From Clostridiales bacterium (GTDB lineage: Bacteria > Bacillota > Clostridia > Saccharofermentanales > Saccharofermentanaceae), in the NCBI GenBank assembly GCA_017510605.1, contig JAFWMQ010000012.1, positions 62,001-126,000 of the forward strand: 64,000 nt of DNA. Reading direction: 5' to 3'. The position numbers and the translations under genes were made by a program. The notes under the pieces were generated by a model. That model made no database searches and was not told the origin of the DNA. It worked only from the letters and a program-made list of their open reading frames with translations. Shown here piece after piece: positions 1-7,325 of this stretch (its first letter is position 1; the number at the start of each line of letters is the position of its first letter).

Positions 1-162
1 ACCTTTAAGCCGAAGAAGTCGATGGCGATCTACAAAAATGCCGTTCCTTGCAACCTTGAGATCGTCATGCAGGAGCCTTGTCAGTTCTGCGGAGGAATCT
101 ATATTTCCGGACTTCACAAAACGTGCCCGCACTGCGGCGCAGCCTTGAAAACAGGGGCTTAG
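1..162 (+). CDS. C-terminal end of a zinc-ribbon protein, 5' end outside window
   Basis: The reading frame is open from base 1 and stops at TAG 160-162, giving 53 residues. The visible end carries two CxxC pairs (CQFC and CPHC) about 13 residues apart, a typical zinc ribbon with GG/GA after the knuckles. Nothing catalytic is visible, so the function cannot be named. It is the first of many zinc-ribbon proteins in this window. The upstream part lies outside the window. Confidence 0.6.
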   Translation, partial: TFKPKKSMAIYKNAVPCNLEIVMQEPCQFCGGIYISGLHKTCPHCGAALKTGA

Positions 163-172
163 AGACAGTATG

Positions 173-188
173 CAACCGCCGGTTGACA
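173..188 (+). promoter_or_regulatory. Palindrome overlapping a consensus -35 box upstream of the XRE regulator
   Basis: CAACCG (173-178) and CGGTTG (180-185) form an inverted repeat around one base. It overlaps a perfect TTGACA (183-188). A further CGGTTG half-site follows at 201-206. This is where an autoregulating XRE repressor could bind, but no good -10 was found at the right distance, so the promoter itself is uncertain. Confidence 0.25.
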
Positions 189-266
189 AAGTTCAAGGTG
201 CGGTTGGTGGTCATGTAAAGCAGGGTTTTGATAGTCTTGAGGCATCAAACCATGGAGGTGATTCGA

Positions 267-647
267 ATGACAATTGCTGACCGGATCCAGACATTGAGAA
301 AGTCGAAAGGCATGTCTCAGGAAGAGCTGGCAGACGCTGCAGGTGTATCCCGTCAGGCTGTCTCGAAATGGGAGAGCGAACAGTCGACCCCTGACATTGA
401 TAAGGTAGTGATCCTCAGTGAGATATTTGATGTTACGACCGATTATCTCCTCAAGGGGATAGAGCCTGTTGAGAACAATGACCATAAGACCATGGCGGAC
501 GTGGTCGACCAGAAGATCCTTACAGAAAAGAACGGCAAACGCGCCAAGACCATTCTTAAATGGGTACTGATAGGTTTCGGGGCTTTTCTCGCCATCGATC
601 TCATCTCGATGATCATATTTTTCATCATCAACGGTTTCCCGACCTGA
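267..647 (+). CDS. XRE-family DNA-binding regulator with C-terminal membrane anchor
   Basis: A 126-residue protein. Residues about 5-60 form a helix-turn-helix of the HTH_3 type (SQEELADAAGVSRQAVSKWE is the recognition region). A hydrophobic segment near residues 97-122 (ending in FFIINGFPT) is a single membrane anchor. The start at 267 is chosen because GGAGGTG (254-260) sits 6 bases upstream; an in-frame upstream TTG at 228 has no such site. The family normally represses or activates a few local genes. Membrane-anchored versions are common in Clostridia, often next to CPBP proteases, as here. The target is not known. Confidence 0.85.
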   Translation: MTIADRIQTLRKSKGMSQEELADAAGVSRQAVSKWESEQSTPDIDKVVILSEIFDVTTDYLLKGIEPVENNDHKTMADVVDQKILTEKNGKRAKTILKWVLIGFGAFLAIDLISMIIFFIINGFPT

Positions 648-732
648 TCTGATCCACGAACAATCTGTATTTTAAATAATGCCCGGCATGCCCAGGCTTA
701 AGTATTAGTGCGCCCGAAAAAGGAGAATCATC

Positions 733-1674
733 ATGAGTAAGCTCAGACAATTCATCAAGAACATCAGTCCTCTGAACAACCGGACCGAGATGCCGGTATT
801 GCTTTATATCATCAAGGTCATCCTGATATTCTGGTTTGTAAAATTCGGATCGGAAATTATCGGCGAAGTCTTTGCGATAGGCATTCATTTTCTCTGCGGA
901 AAGAACCCGCTTAACGGTGAGATGTTCGATTTCCGGACAATGAGCCTGATATCCTATTACGGTTACTCCCTCATGATCGGATTAATGATCCTTTACTGGA
1001 AGCTGTTCCAGAAGAAGACTTTGGCGCAGCTCGGGTTCACGAAGAGGTTCGGAAGCTACTTTTTAGGAATGGTACTCGCGATAGTTTTGATCGTTGCTTC
1101 AGTGCTGTCAGTCATGATCACGGGTACGATAACCTATAACGGGATACTCAGTAACATCGATCAAACATACATATTGCTTATGCTCGGAGGATTCGTTTTC
1201 CAGGGCGCTATGGAAGAAGTGCTCTGCAGGGGAATTGCGCTGCAGCTCCTTAAGGAGAAAACTTCTGTCCCTGTTGCAACAGGTATCAGCACTGTTTTGT
1301 TCGTTATCCCGCACATTGGTAATATGTCGGAGGCGGATCCGGAAATTATTATTTTCGCTGTGGCAGGACTTATCCTTATATCGCTGATCTTCTCGTTCCT
1401 CACGCTCCGCCTTAAGAGCATCTGGGCTGCCTGCGGACTTCACACTGTCTGGAATTTCATCCTGTATAACATCCTGGGACTCAATCTGAGCGGCAACGAT
1501 GGGATAACAGCCGCTGTCTTCGACATGCGTTCAGTCGGCAACAATATCCTTAATGGCGGCGTCTACGGAATAGAGGCAAGTGTTGTTACTGCGGGAGTTT
1601 TGGCGCTGGCATTGGCCGGATGCTTTGCGTTATATCGTCAAAAGCCTTCCCGTTCTTTTCTGACACACGGATAA
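733..1674 (+). CDS. CPBP family intramembrane glutamic/metallo-protease
   Basis: A 313-residue polytopic membrane protein with about eight hydrophobic segments. The three CPBP/Rce1 motifs are present: E161-E162 with R166 (MEEVLCRG), H194 (FVIPH) and H237 with N241 (HTVWN). The family includes CAAX prenyl-endopeptidases and bacteriocin self-immunity proteins (Abi), so it probably cleaves a membrane-embedded peptide. Bacterial members are seldom matched to a substrate. The start follows AAGGAGAA (719-726). It lies 85 bases after the XRE regulator in the same direction. A second CPBP protein is encoded at 4818-5591. Confidence 0.85.
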   Translation: MSKLRQFIKNISPLNNRTEMPVLLYIIKVILIFWFVKFGSEIIGEVFAIGIHFLCGKNPLNGEMFDFRTMSLISYYGYSLMIGLMILYWKLFQKKTLAQLGFTKRFGSYFLGMVLAIVLIVASVLSVMITGTITYNGILSNIDQTYILLMLGGFVFQGAMEEVLCRGIALQLLKEKTSVPVATGISTVLFVIPHIGNMSEADPEIIIFAVAGLILISLIFSFLTLRLKSIWAACGLHTVWNFILYNILGLNLSGNDGITAAVFDMRSVGNNILNGGVYGIEASVVTAGVLALALAGCFALYRQKPSRSFLTHG

Positions 1675-1683
1675 ACGATAATC

Positions 1684-1692
1684 TGCTATCAT
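1684..1692 (+). promoter_or_regulatory. Candidate extended -10 (TGCTATCAT) for the oxidoreductase gene
   Basis: TG-C-TATCAT matches an extended -10 with one mismatch. It would start transcription about 110 bases before the ATG at 1803. No -35 is evident. Confidence 0.3.
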
Positions 1693-1802
1693 TCATATAG
1701 TAAGGTCGGCCAGCGCTTCTTTTCGAGCACGGTGACCATCCCGCGATTTCCGGATTGAGCATGGATTTCCTGAAAAACCGAACCGGATTGGAGAACTTGA
1801 AA

Positions 1803-2729
1803 ATGAAAGTGTTTATTGTGTATTGTCATCCGTCGGAGGATTCATTTACGAGGAATATCCGCGACGCGTTTATAAAGGGAATCACTGATTCCGGGAATGA
1901 ATATATCATGTCCGATCTGTACGCGATGGATTTCAAAGCTGACATTACCGAGGACCAGTACTTAAGGGATGCCAACTACAGGAACACACCGTTTACCGAA
2001 GAAGATGTTCTCGCTGAGCACGCGAAAATCAATTCTTCTGACGCGATCGCATTTATCTACCCGGTCTTTTGGACCGAAGCGCCCGCGAAACTTGTCGGCT
2101 GGTTTGACCGTGTATGGACTTACGGTTTCGCATACGGCGACAAGAAAATGAAGATGATGGACAAGGCCATGATCCTCTGTTCTGCGGGCAATCCGATCGA
2201 GAAGCTTGAGCAGTTCGGGCTCCTTGCGGGCATGAGAAAAGTCATGTTCGGCGACAGGCTTTTTGGCCGTGCAAAGCAGATGGAATTTGTCGTTTTTGAC
2301 GGAACTTCCAGAGAGAAAGAAACGCGCGAAAATAACTGGGACAGCAACCTTCAGAAGGCATATGAGAAGGGCCGGGATTTCTTTGCTGATTGTGAAAAAG
2401 TATTTAGCGTTGACGATAAATTCTTTACTGTTGCCGGGAATTCTGAAGCGGGTGAAGTGTCCGGACAGACGGTCTTCTGCTACCACCAGAAAGACAATGT
2501 TGTATGGGCTGAGTATTCCGGAGGAAGTATTGTTAAGGGGTTCCTGATAGGAACGATGGATGAGAAACATAATCTGCATTTCAACTACCAGCACATGAAC
2601 TCTTTCGGAGAAATAAGGACCGGTTCGTGCGATTCCGAGCCTCAGATCGAGAACGGAAAACTCCGCTTTATTGAGAAGTGGAAATGGACGATGGGCGAAG
2701 AGGGAACGTCAGTTATTGAAGAGATCTGA
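1803..2729 (+). CDS. Flavodoxin-fold NAD(P)H oxidoreductase fused to a small lipocalin-like/'N-acetylglutamate synthase-like' domain
   Basis: A 308-residue protein. Residues 1 to about 190 resemble the Flavodoxin_2 NAD(P)H:quinone reductase family: a beta strand KVFIVYCHP followed by a flavin-loop SEDSF, then YPVFWTEAPAKLVGWFDRV, typical of MdaB/KefF-like enzymes. Residues about 205-308 match a stand-alone protein of about 105 residues in Firmicutes that databases call n-acetylglutamate synthase (YSGGSIVKGFLIG and EKWKWT...GTSVIEEI are its signature). That name is probably wrong for this small beta-rich domain. The start at 1803 has GGAGA (1790-1794) eight bases upstream. The FMN-dependent reductase role is family-based. 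The role of the tail is unknown. Confidence 0.75.
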   Translation: MKVFIVYCHPSEDSFTRNIRDAFIKGITDSGNEYIMSDLYAMDFKADITEDQYLRDANYRNTPFTEEDVLAEHAKINSSDAIAFIYPVFWTEAPAKLVGWFDRVWTYGFAYGDKKMKMMDKAMILCSAGNPIEKLEQFGLLAGMRKVMFGDRLFGRAKQMEFVVFDGTSREKETRENNWDSNLQKAYEKGRDFFADCEKVFSVDDKFFTVAGNSEAGEVSGQTVFCYHQKDNVVWAEYSGGSIVKGFLIGTMDEKHNLHFNYQHMNSFGEIRTGSCDSEPQIENGKLRFIEKWKWTMGEEGTSVIEEI

Positions 2730-2752
2730 TCCTCGGAACGAGAGACCCGAAC

Positions 2753-2894
2753 ATGACTGGAGAAGAATTCATGAAGAGCGTAGAAGAGAGAGTAAACCGT
2801 CTTAAGGGGAACAAGTAAGATGGCCTTTGATTTCGAAAAAGAGTACATGGAATTCTTTCTTCCCAAGGATAATCCATCGGTCCGGAAAGCGTGA
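2753..2894 (+). pseudogene. Degraded remnant, including the N-terminus of a GyrI-like domain protein
   Basis: Two tiny frames follow the oxidoreductase. The first (2753-2818) encodes 21 residues, MTGEEFMKSVEERV and onward. The second (2820-2894) encodes MAFDFEKEYMEFFLPKDNPS before a stop. The second looks like the conserved first 20 residues of Firmicutes GyrI-like small-molecule-binding proteins, whose remaining 180 or so residues are absent. I read this as a deletion remnant. Identification rests on a remembered family start, so confidence is limited. Confidence 0.4.
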
Positions 2895-2968
2895 ACCGGG
2901 AAGACGATGATATGCGAAATACACAATGATTAATTTGTGACTAAATCACCTGTTCTACTACACAAAAT

Positions 2969-2998
2969 AGTCATTCAGTACCCCGAAATGACTTTTTT
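2969..2998 (+). terminator. AT-rich hairpin followed by six T
   Basis: AGTCATT (2969-2975) pairs with AATGACT (2987-2993) around an 11-base loop, and a T-run covers 2993-2998. This looks like a weak intrinsic terminator closing the 1803-2894 unit ahead of the operon promoter at 3099. The rest of the 2730-3136 gap shows no gene. Confidence 0.45.
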
Positions 2999-3095
2999 GA
3001 GAGTATTTCCTGTTATATAGTCACAAAAACAGAATCGGAAGCGCGCTGCTGAAGATCATCAGAACTTTTTCTCTGCCCTGTAACCTCTCAATAAC

Positions 3096-3104
3096 TGATA
3101 TAAT
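3096..3104 (+). promoter_or_regulatory. Extended -10 promoter of the 3.1-8.8 kb operon
   Basis: TG-A-TATAAT is a perfect extended -10. The expected start is near 3111, leaving a short leader to ATG 3137. The -35 region is poor, as is usual for extended -10 promoters. An ATG at 3111 (13 codons, out of frame, ending over the real start) would coincide with the transcript's first base; I do not annotate it. Confidence 0.55.
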
Positions 3105-3136
3105 CTATCCATGTGGACAGGAATAGGAATGCATTT

Positions 3137-3859
3137 ATGGATGATAAGCTGAAGAAATACGAATATTATCCTGATGATCCCAAGAAGCTTGAGCTTAAGT
3201 GGGTCCTGCATGTGCTGCGTGACATGCGGCTTTTCTATATCTTCATGATCCCTGTGTGGATCTTCTGGGGCAGTTACGCGATAGCGGTTTTCTCGATATG
3301 GTTCTATGGTTCAGATGTGATCAGGACTAAGGAAGATGTGACCGGCATTATTGTCTCGGAGATCGTTTCGGTGGTGCTGCTTTTCGTAATTATCGGGTTT
3401 ATTAAACTGATCAACGTGATACTGAAGAACAGGGATTACCGTCCGGCGATACTTAGGAATATCCGAAAATATATTCCGGAAGTGACGGAGAGTATTTTCG
3501 AGAATGTGCAGGAAGACCTGAAAAAGGGAATGCCTTATCTTAAAGATCACAACTTGGGGATATCCGAGAATTATATCTTCGGCAATCTGAATCTTAATAC
3601 GTTTAATCCGGTGATCATTCCGAGGGCGGAGATCGTTGATGTCGGATATGAGATTTATGAGGGCGCGTCCACGACGATTCCGGTCAACGGGCACGTTGTT
3701 AATGCGAGAAATATCTATCAGAATTTTCATTTCAGGCTAAGAAACGGGAACAGCATACCTGTCCAGGTTAACGATAAATGGAAGAGCGGCCTGGCTTTGA
3801 CGGCGATTCAGAATGCGGGACTGAGAACTGTAGACGTACATAACAAAACGGGGAAATAA
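3137..3859 (+). CDS. Two-helix membrane protein of unknown function
   Basis: A 240-residue protein beginning MDDKLKKYEYYPDDPKK. Hydrophobic segments lie near residues 30-55 and 68-98. The C-terminal 140 residues are soluble and rich in beta-prone sequence (NYIFGNLNLNTFNPVIIPRA). I do not recognise the family. The start at 3137 is preferred over an in-frame GTG at 3113 because the mapped -10 at 3099-3104 would put the transcript start at about 3111, and AGGAAT lies upstream of 3137. It is the first gene of a six-gene run with gaps of 36, 16, 14, 3 and 7 bases. Confidence 0.65.
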   Translation: MDDKLKKYEYYPDDPKKLELKWVLHVLRDMRLFYIFMIPVWIFWGSYAIAVFSIWFYGSDVIRTKEDVTGIIVSEIVSVVLLFVIIGFIKLINVILKNRDYRPAILRNIRKYIPEVTESIFENVQEDLKKGMPYLKDHNLGISENYIFGNLNLNTFNPVIIPRAEIVDVGYEIYEGASTTIPVNGHVVNARNIYQNFHFRLRNGNSIPVQVNDKWKSGLALTAIQNAGLRTVDVHNKTGK

Positions 3860-3895
3860 GGGTTCATAAATGGGGAGCCCGGAAGGAAGGAAAAA

Positions 3896-4801
3896 ATGAA
3901 TACTATTATTGATCAGAGAAAATCATTGGCACTGAAAGTGCTGTCCGTAATGACAGTCGCTTTTGTTTGCGTAAACATATTATCGAGGACCGTTCTTGCT
4001 GACATGGGTCCCAAAAGATCGATCTCGATCGATCTGAAGAACGTTCCGTCAGATCCTTACTATGTTGCGCTTCTGATGCAGGGCGAGCTTTGGCCGGATC
4101 TTGCTAAACATTATGACGGCGATCATATACCTGAAGGGAATGAATGGATAAGAGATATTTTTTTGAATTATGATGAAGACGGATATATCCTGTTTACTTA
4201 CGCCGGCGGTGCAAGTTCTATAATGTACTCAGAGCGTGATATCAAGGAAAGTGCAAATATCAGTTACGGATATATGGTGCCTTCCACATTCAAGGTCATT
4301 CTTGTTACCGGGGACGGTGACGTAACGGTCAGCAACGAGATCACGACAAAAGCATTTCACTCGGAGTGTGAATACGATTATTCCACGAACACTCTGAAGG
4401 AGGTTAATTTCGCTAAGCATTACTCGATAAACTTAGCGGTCGAGTCTCTGTTCTTCTTTGGCGCCACACTGTTTATTGAAGGCATAGTCCTGCTCTGCTT
4501 CGGACTGTTCAGGAAAAAGAATCTGTTAAGATTCCTGATCGCAAATATAATCACGCAGTCCTTTCTTTATATTTTCAATCTCACATGCAGGTTAATCGAT
4601 CCGTTGTGGCAGAAATACTTCATTTGCTGGATCGTTGTTGAGACCCTGATCACAGCGGTCGAGCTGTTTATCTACTTCAAGAAACTGGTTAAGAAAGACG
4701 GCAATGTATCCATAGGAAGGAATATTGCTTATGCGATTGCGGCAAATGCCATCAGCGCGTTTATAGACATTCCGGTCATTCTCATTGCAAATTGGATGTA
4801 A
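3896..4801 (+). CDS. Signal-peptide membrane protein with 'ADMGPKRS' ectodomain, four C-terminal helices
   Basis: A 301-residue protein. Residues 10-35 form a signal peptide or anchor ending at VLADMGPK. Residues 36-180 form an extracellular domain with LFTYAGG and YGYMVPSTFKV. Four membrane helices occupy about 182-300, with the positively charged FRKKNL between the first two. Similar secreted or membrane proteins starting ADMGPKPS occur in many Clostridia without known function. A close paralogue is encoded at 38288-39208. The start follows AAGGAAGGAAAAA. Roles in sensing or cell-envelope homeostasis are guesses only. Confidence 0.7.
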   Translation: MNTIIDQRKSLALKVLSVMTVAFVCVNILSRTVLADMGPKRSISIDLKNVPSDPYYVALLMQGELWPDLAKHYDGDHIPEGNEWIRDIFLNYDEDGYILFTYAGGASSIMYSERDIKESANISYGYMVPSTFKVILVTGDGDVTVSNEITTKAFHSECEYDYSTNTLKEVNFAKHYSINLAVESLFFFGATLFIEGIVLLCFGLFRKKNLLRFLIANIITQSFLYIFNLTCRLIDPLWQKYFICWIVVETLITAVELFIYFKKLVKKDGNVSIGRNIAYAIAANAISAFIDIPVILIANWM

Positions 4802-4817
4802 TAAAATACCGGGGATT

Positions 4818-5591
4818 ATGAAAAAACACAGCGCTCAGAAACAGATTGAGAAGAAGGGTCCGATGAGGATATTGAAATATCCGGCAACGGTCCTGCTGTT
4901 GGTGGTCCTTTTCGCTGCGCAGTATTTGGCAAGCCGCTGCGGGACTTATGTCTCCGGCATGTTTGATTATTCGTTTATAGACGCTGACGGGTTATTTGCC
5001 GGGGTTGCTGTCCATCACATAGTTCAAATGTTATGCGCACTGGCGGCTATCCTGATCCTCAGATTGATCATTAAGATCAAAGGCTTCAAACTGCGTCCGC
5101 GCGTTGATTCAACGGGAATAAAATACACTGTGGTCTTTTGCGTATTATTGATCTTATATTATCTCGGTGTATACATAGCCGGATCGTACATGAATACAAT
5201 AAACACTTATGATTACGAACTGAATACGATAAACATTACGGGAACGCTCGGCTTCCAGCTGTTACTGTCGGGGCCTTCTGAAGAGATCCTTTTCAGGTCA
5301 CTGCCGGTAACCGTGCTGTTGAGTGTGCTTGATCCCGAGAACAAATTTGACCAGACTCTGGCAGTTCTCGGAGCGGCCGTTCTGTTTGGCATTGCGCATA
5401 TTGATCTGGTTACATTTTCGATACCTTGGTTCCAGGTGGGCTATGCGTGTCTGCTCGGAATCGCTTACGGATTTGCGTTTGTAAGATCGAGAAGCGTTAT
5501 CTATCCGATGATAATGCACAGTATGAGCAATGTGATCTCCGTCGGCGGATGCTATTTGTATATGCTGTTTTTCATGCAAAAGCCAGTATAA
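4818..5591 (+). CDS. CPBP family intramembrane protease
   Basis: A 257-residue polytopic membrane protein. CPBP motifs are intact: E155-E156 with R160 (SEEILFRS), H194 (FGIAH) and H234 with N238 (HSMSN). The start at 4818 gives a conventional MKK N-terminus and follows CCGGGGAT; a longer frame from 4785 would overlap the upstream gene. It is the third gene of the operon and the second CPBP protease in this window. The family cleaves lipidated or membrane peptides, or protects against bacteriocins. Neighbouring envelope proteins suggest a role in envelope protein processing, but no substrate is evident. Confidence 0.85.
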   Translation: MKKHSAQKQIEKKGPMRILKYPATVLLLVVLFAAQYLASRCGTYVSGMFDYSFIDADGLFAGVAVHHIVQMLCALAAILILRLIIKIKGFKLRPRVDSTGIKYTVVFCVLLILYYLGVYIAGSYMNTINTYDYELNTINITGTLGFQLLLSGPSEEILFRSLPVTVLLSVLDPENKFDQTLAVLGAAVLFGIAHIDLVTFSIPWFQVGYACLLGIAYGFAFVRSRSVIYPMIMHSMSNVISVGGCYLYMLFFMQKPV

Positions 5592-5605
5592 TCAGAGGTG
5601 TGATC

Positions 5606-6454
5606 ATGAAGAAAAGAAGTAACAGGATTTTGCTTAATGCAGCGGCTGTAATGGCCTGTGTTATATTAGTGCCTTTTATTTTTTCTGCATGTACGGATGC
5701 GGAAACAGGTAAGTCTGTCTTTACTCCGACAACTGCTGCAATCAGCACATTCCCGGAATCTTTTCTCGACTCTGACGGACTGGCTTTTACAGTTACGGGT
5801 GAGAATCTGGGGCCGTACAAATGGGGCTGCGATTATTGGACAAGAGCAAGTTACTTCGTTTATTACAACGGGACCATTGAGATCAGGACTACTTATACAT
5901 TAAGCGGCGAATCTGTGGTGACAAAAGATATCAGTTATACGGATCTTAAGAGGATCAGAGTGCTTGCTGAAGATTTTAAAAACAAAAAAGATATGTATGA
6001 TCTGGACTTCTCGAATACCTATGACGGATCTACCTGGAGTTTTTATACTTACGATATAGACGGCTCAAGGTCTTATGTCTACAGCGGTTATATTTATGGC
6101 CTTAACGAGCTTGAAGGCATAAAGAAAACCCTGGCAAGATACGATGTTAAGGAGACGTACATGGACAGGGCTTACGATCTGTTCGAAGGCAGATATGTTT
6201 GTCCCGATGACGATCAGCAGTATGTATCGGTCTACAAGAATGACGGCCAGATCTTTCTTGAGATCAGACAGCCCGGAGCGAGGGACGCTGAGCTCTATGA
6301 GATCTCTGACGTTGAGTTAAGTGAAGATTATATTTATTTCGGCTATGTCGAGGACAATAGGTGGAAAGGTTTCTATTTTACATATTCGGTAGGCAAGACC
6401 CAGATCCAGAACACCGATACATCTGTTACATATGTGCGTCAGGCAGAGAAATGA
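5606..6454 (+). CDS. Lipoprotein of unknown function
   Basis: A 282-residue precursor with a type II signal peptide: KKRSNR, a hydrophobic stretch, then lipobox FSAC with the cysteine near residue 28. The mature part is rich in Tyr, Thr and Asp and predicted mostly beta (SYFVYYNGTIEIRTTYTLS). No family is recognised. The start at 5606 follows AGAGGTG (5594-5600); a much longer upstream extension overlaps the CPBP gene and is rejected. Fourth gene of the operon, 3 bases before the next. Confidence 0.75.
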   Translation: MKKRSNRILLNAAAVMACVILVPFIFSACTDAETGKSVFTPTTAAISTFPESFLDSDGLAFTVTGENLGPYKWGCDYWTRASYFVYYNGTIEIRTTYTLSGESVVTKDISYTDLKRIRVLAEDFKNKKDMYDLDFSNTYDGSTWSFYTYDIDGSRSYVYSGYIYGLNELEGIKKTLARYDVKETYMDRAYDLFEGRYVCPDDDQQYVSVYKNDGQIFLEIRQPGARDAELYEISDVELSEDYIYFGYVEDNRWKGFYFTYSVGKTQIQNTDTSVTYVRQAEK

Positions 6455-6457
6455 TGT

Positions 6458-7318
6458 ATGGATAAGAAAGAATCGCTCAAAATACTTGATAAGTACACTC
6501 ACGCGCTGAAAGCAAAAGCTGAGGCCGAAGAAGGTCTTGGCAAAGTTGATTCAGCCTTTAGAATTAATCCGTCTGATTATATCGTCCCGTTCGGCAAGAT
6601 CCTCGCGCCGTTCATCGGATCTTTCCTGGTTATAGCTTTGGCATTCAGGATAGCTGTCGGAAGCAGCCTTAAATACAATAATGAGGTTCCTGTAACAGTC
6701 GGATTGTTTGCCGGTGCTACCGTTATCGGATTAGGCGTTGCAAAAATTGTTCATGCGATCATGCAGAATAAAGCCCGCAAAAACCTGAAAAGCGCCCAGG
6801 AGCAGTTGGATTGGGCAAAGCAGAATAAGACTGCCGAGTATAATTCGACAATAAGCAAAATGAGCTATAAGATCGCTGAAGTTGAATCAGTTCTTCCCGT
6901 ATCCTGCCGTGGTATTGAAGAAGCGAGAAAAGCCAAGAACAAACTGCTTTCAGGCAAGGCTGAGACCCTTGAACAGGCGACCGGAGGATACACGGAAGCT
7001 GATTGGGAAGAAGCTTATACGGCGGCTCCGAAAATGTTCAGCATGCCTGACGGCCGGGTTTTCGGAGGCCTCGCAATAACGGAAGCTACGAGGACGGTCC
7101 TTCCCAAAGATCCTAAGAGCAAATTCGCTTCGGAAGGAGATGACATCTCTGACTGGAGACTTGTCGCGGTCAGCATAACCCGAAACGACGCTTTGGGTGA
7201 TTGTGATTACTATAACGCGTTTGCCAAATTAGAGCCGTACATCATCGACAGCAAAGAAGATTCCATACTTATAAGAGGTTTAACCGTAAAAGAACTGGAG
7301 AGATTGTTAGAGGACTGA
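6458..7318 (+). CDS. Membrane protein with two helices and a coiled coil
   Basis: A 286-residue protein. Residues about 42-68 and 77-102 are membrane helices. Residues 104-165 are a charged, heptad-like coiled coil (KNLKSAQEQLDWAKQNK). The C-terminal 110 residues are soluble and end in LTVKELERLLED. There is no recognised family. It begins 3 bases after the lipoprotein stop, which suggests translational coupling; its own ribosome site is weak. Confidence 0.65.
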   Translation: MDKKESLKILDKYTHALKAKAEAEEGLGKVDSAFRINPSDYIVPFGKILAPFIGSFLVIALAFRIAVGSSLKYNNEVPVTVGLFAGATVIGLGVAKIVHAIMQNKARKNLKSAQEQLDWAKQNKTAEYNSTISKMSYKIAEVESVLPVSCRGIEEARKAKNKLLSGKAETLEQATGGYTEADWEEAYTAAPKMFSMPDGRVFGGLAITEATRTVLPKDPKSKFASEGDDISDWRLVAVSITRNDALGDCDYYNAFAKLEPYIIDSKEDSILIRGLTVKELERLLED

Positions 7319-7325
7319 TTTCCGG

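Noticed and set aside
3111..3152. Leaderless 13-codon upstream ORF at the 3.1 kb promoter
   Set aside because: The ATG coincides with the predicted transcript start, but the peptide has no ribosome site or conservation evidence, and it overlaps the real start.
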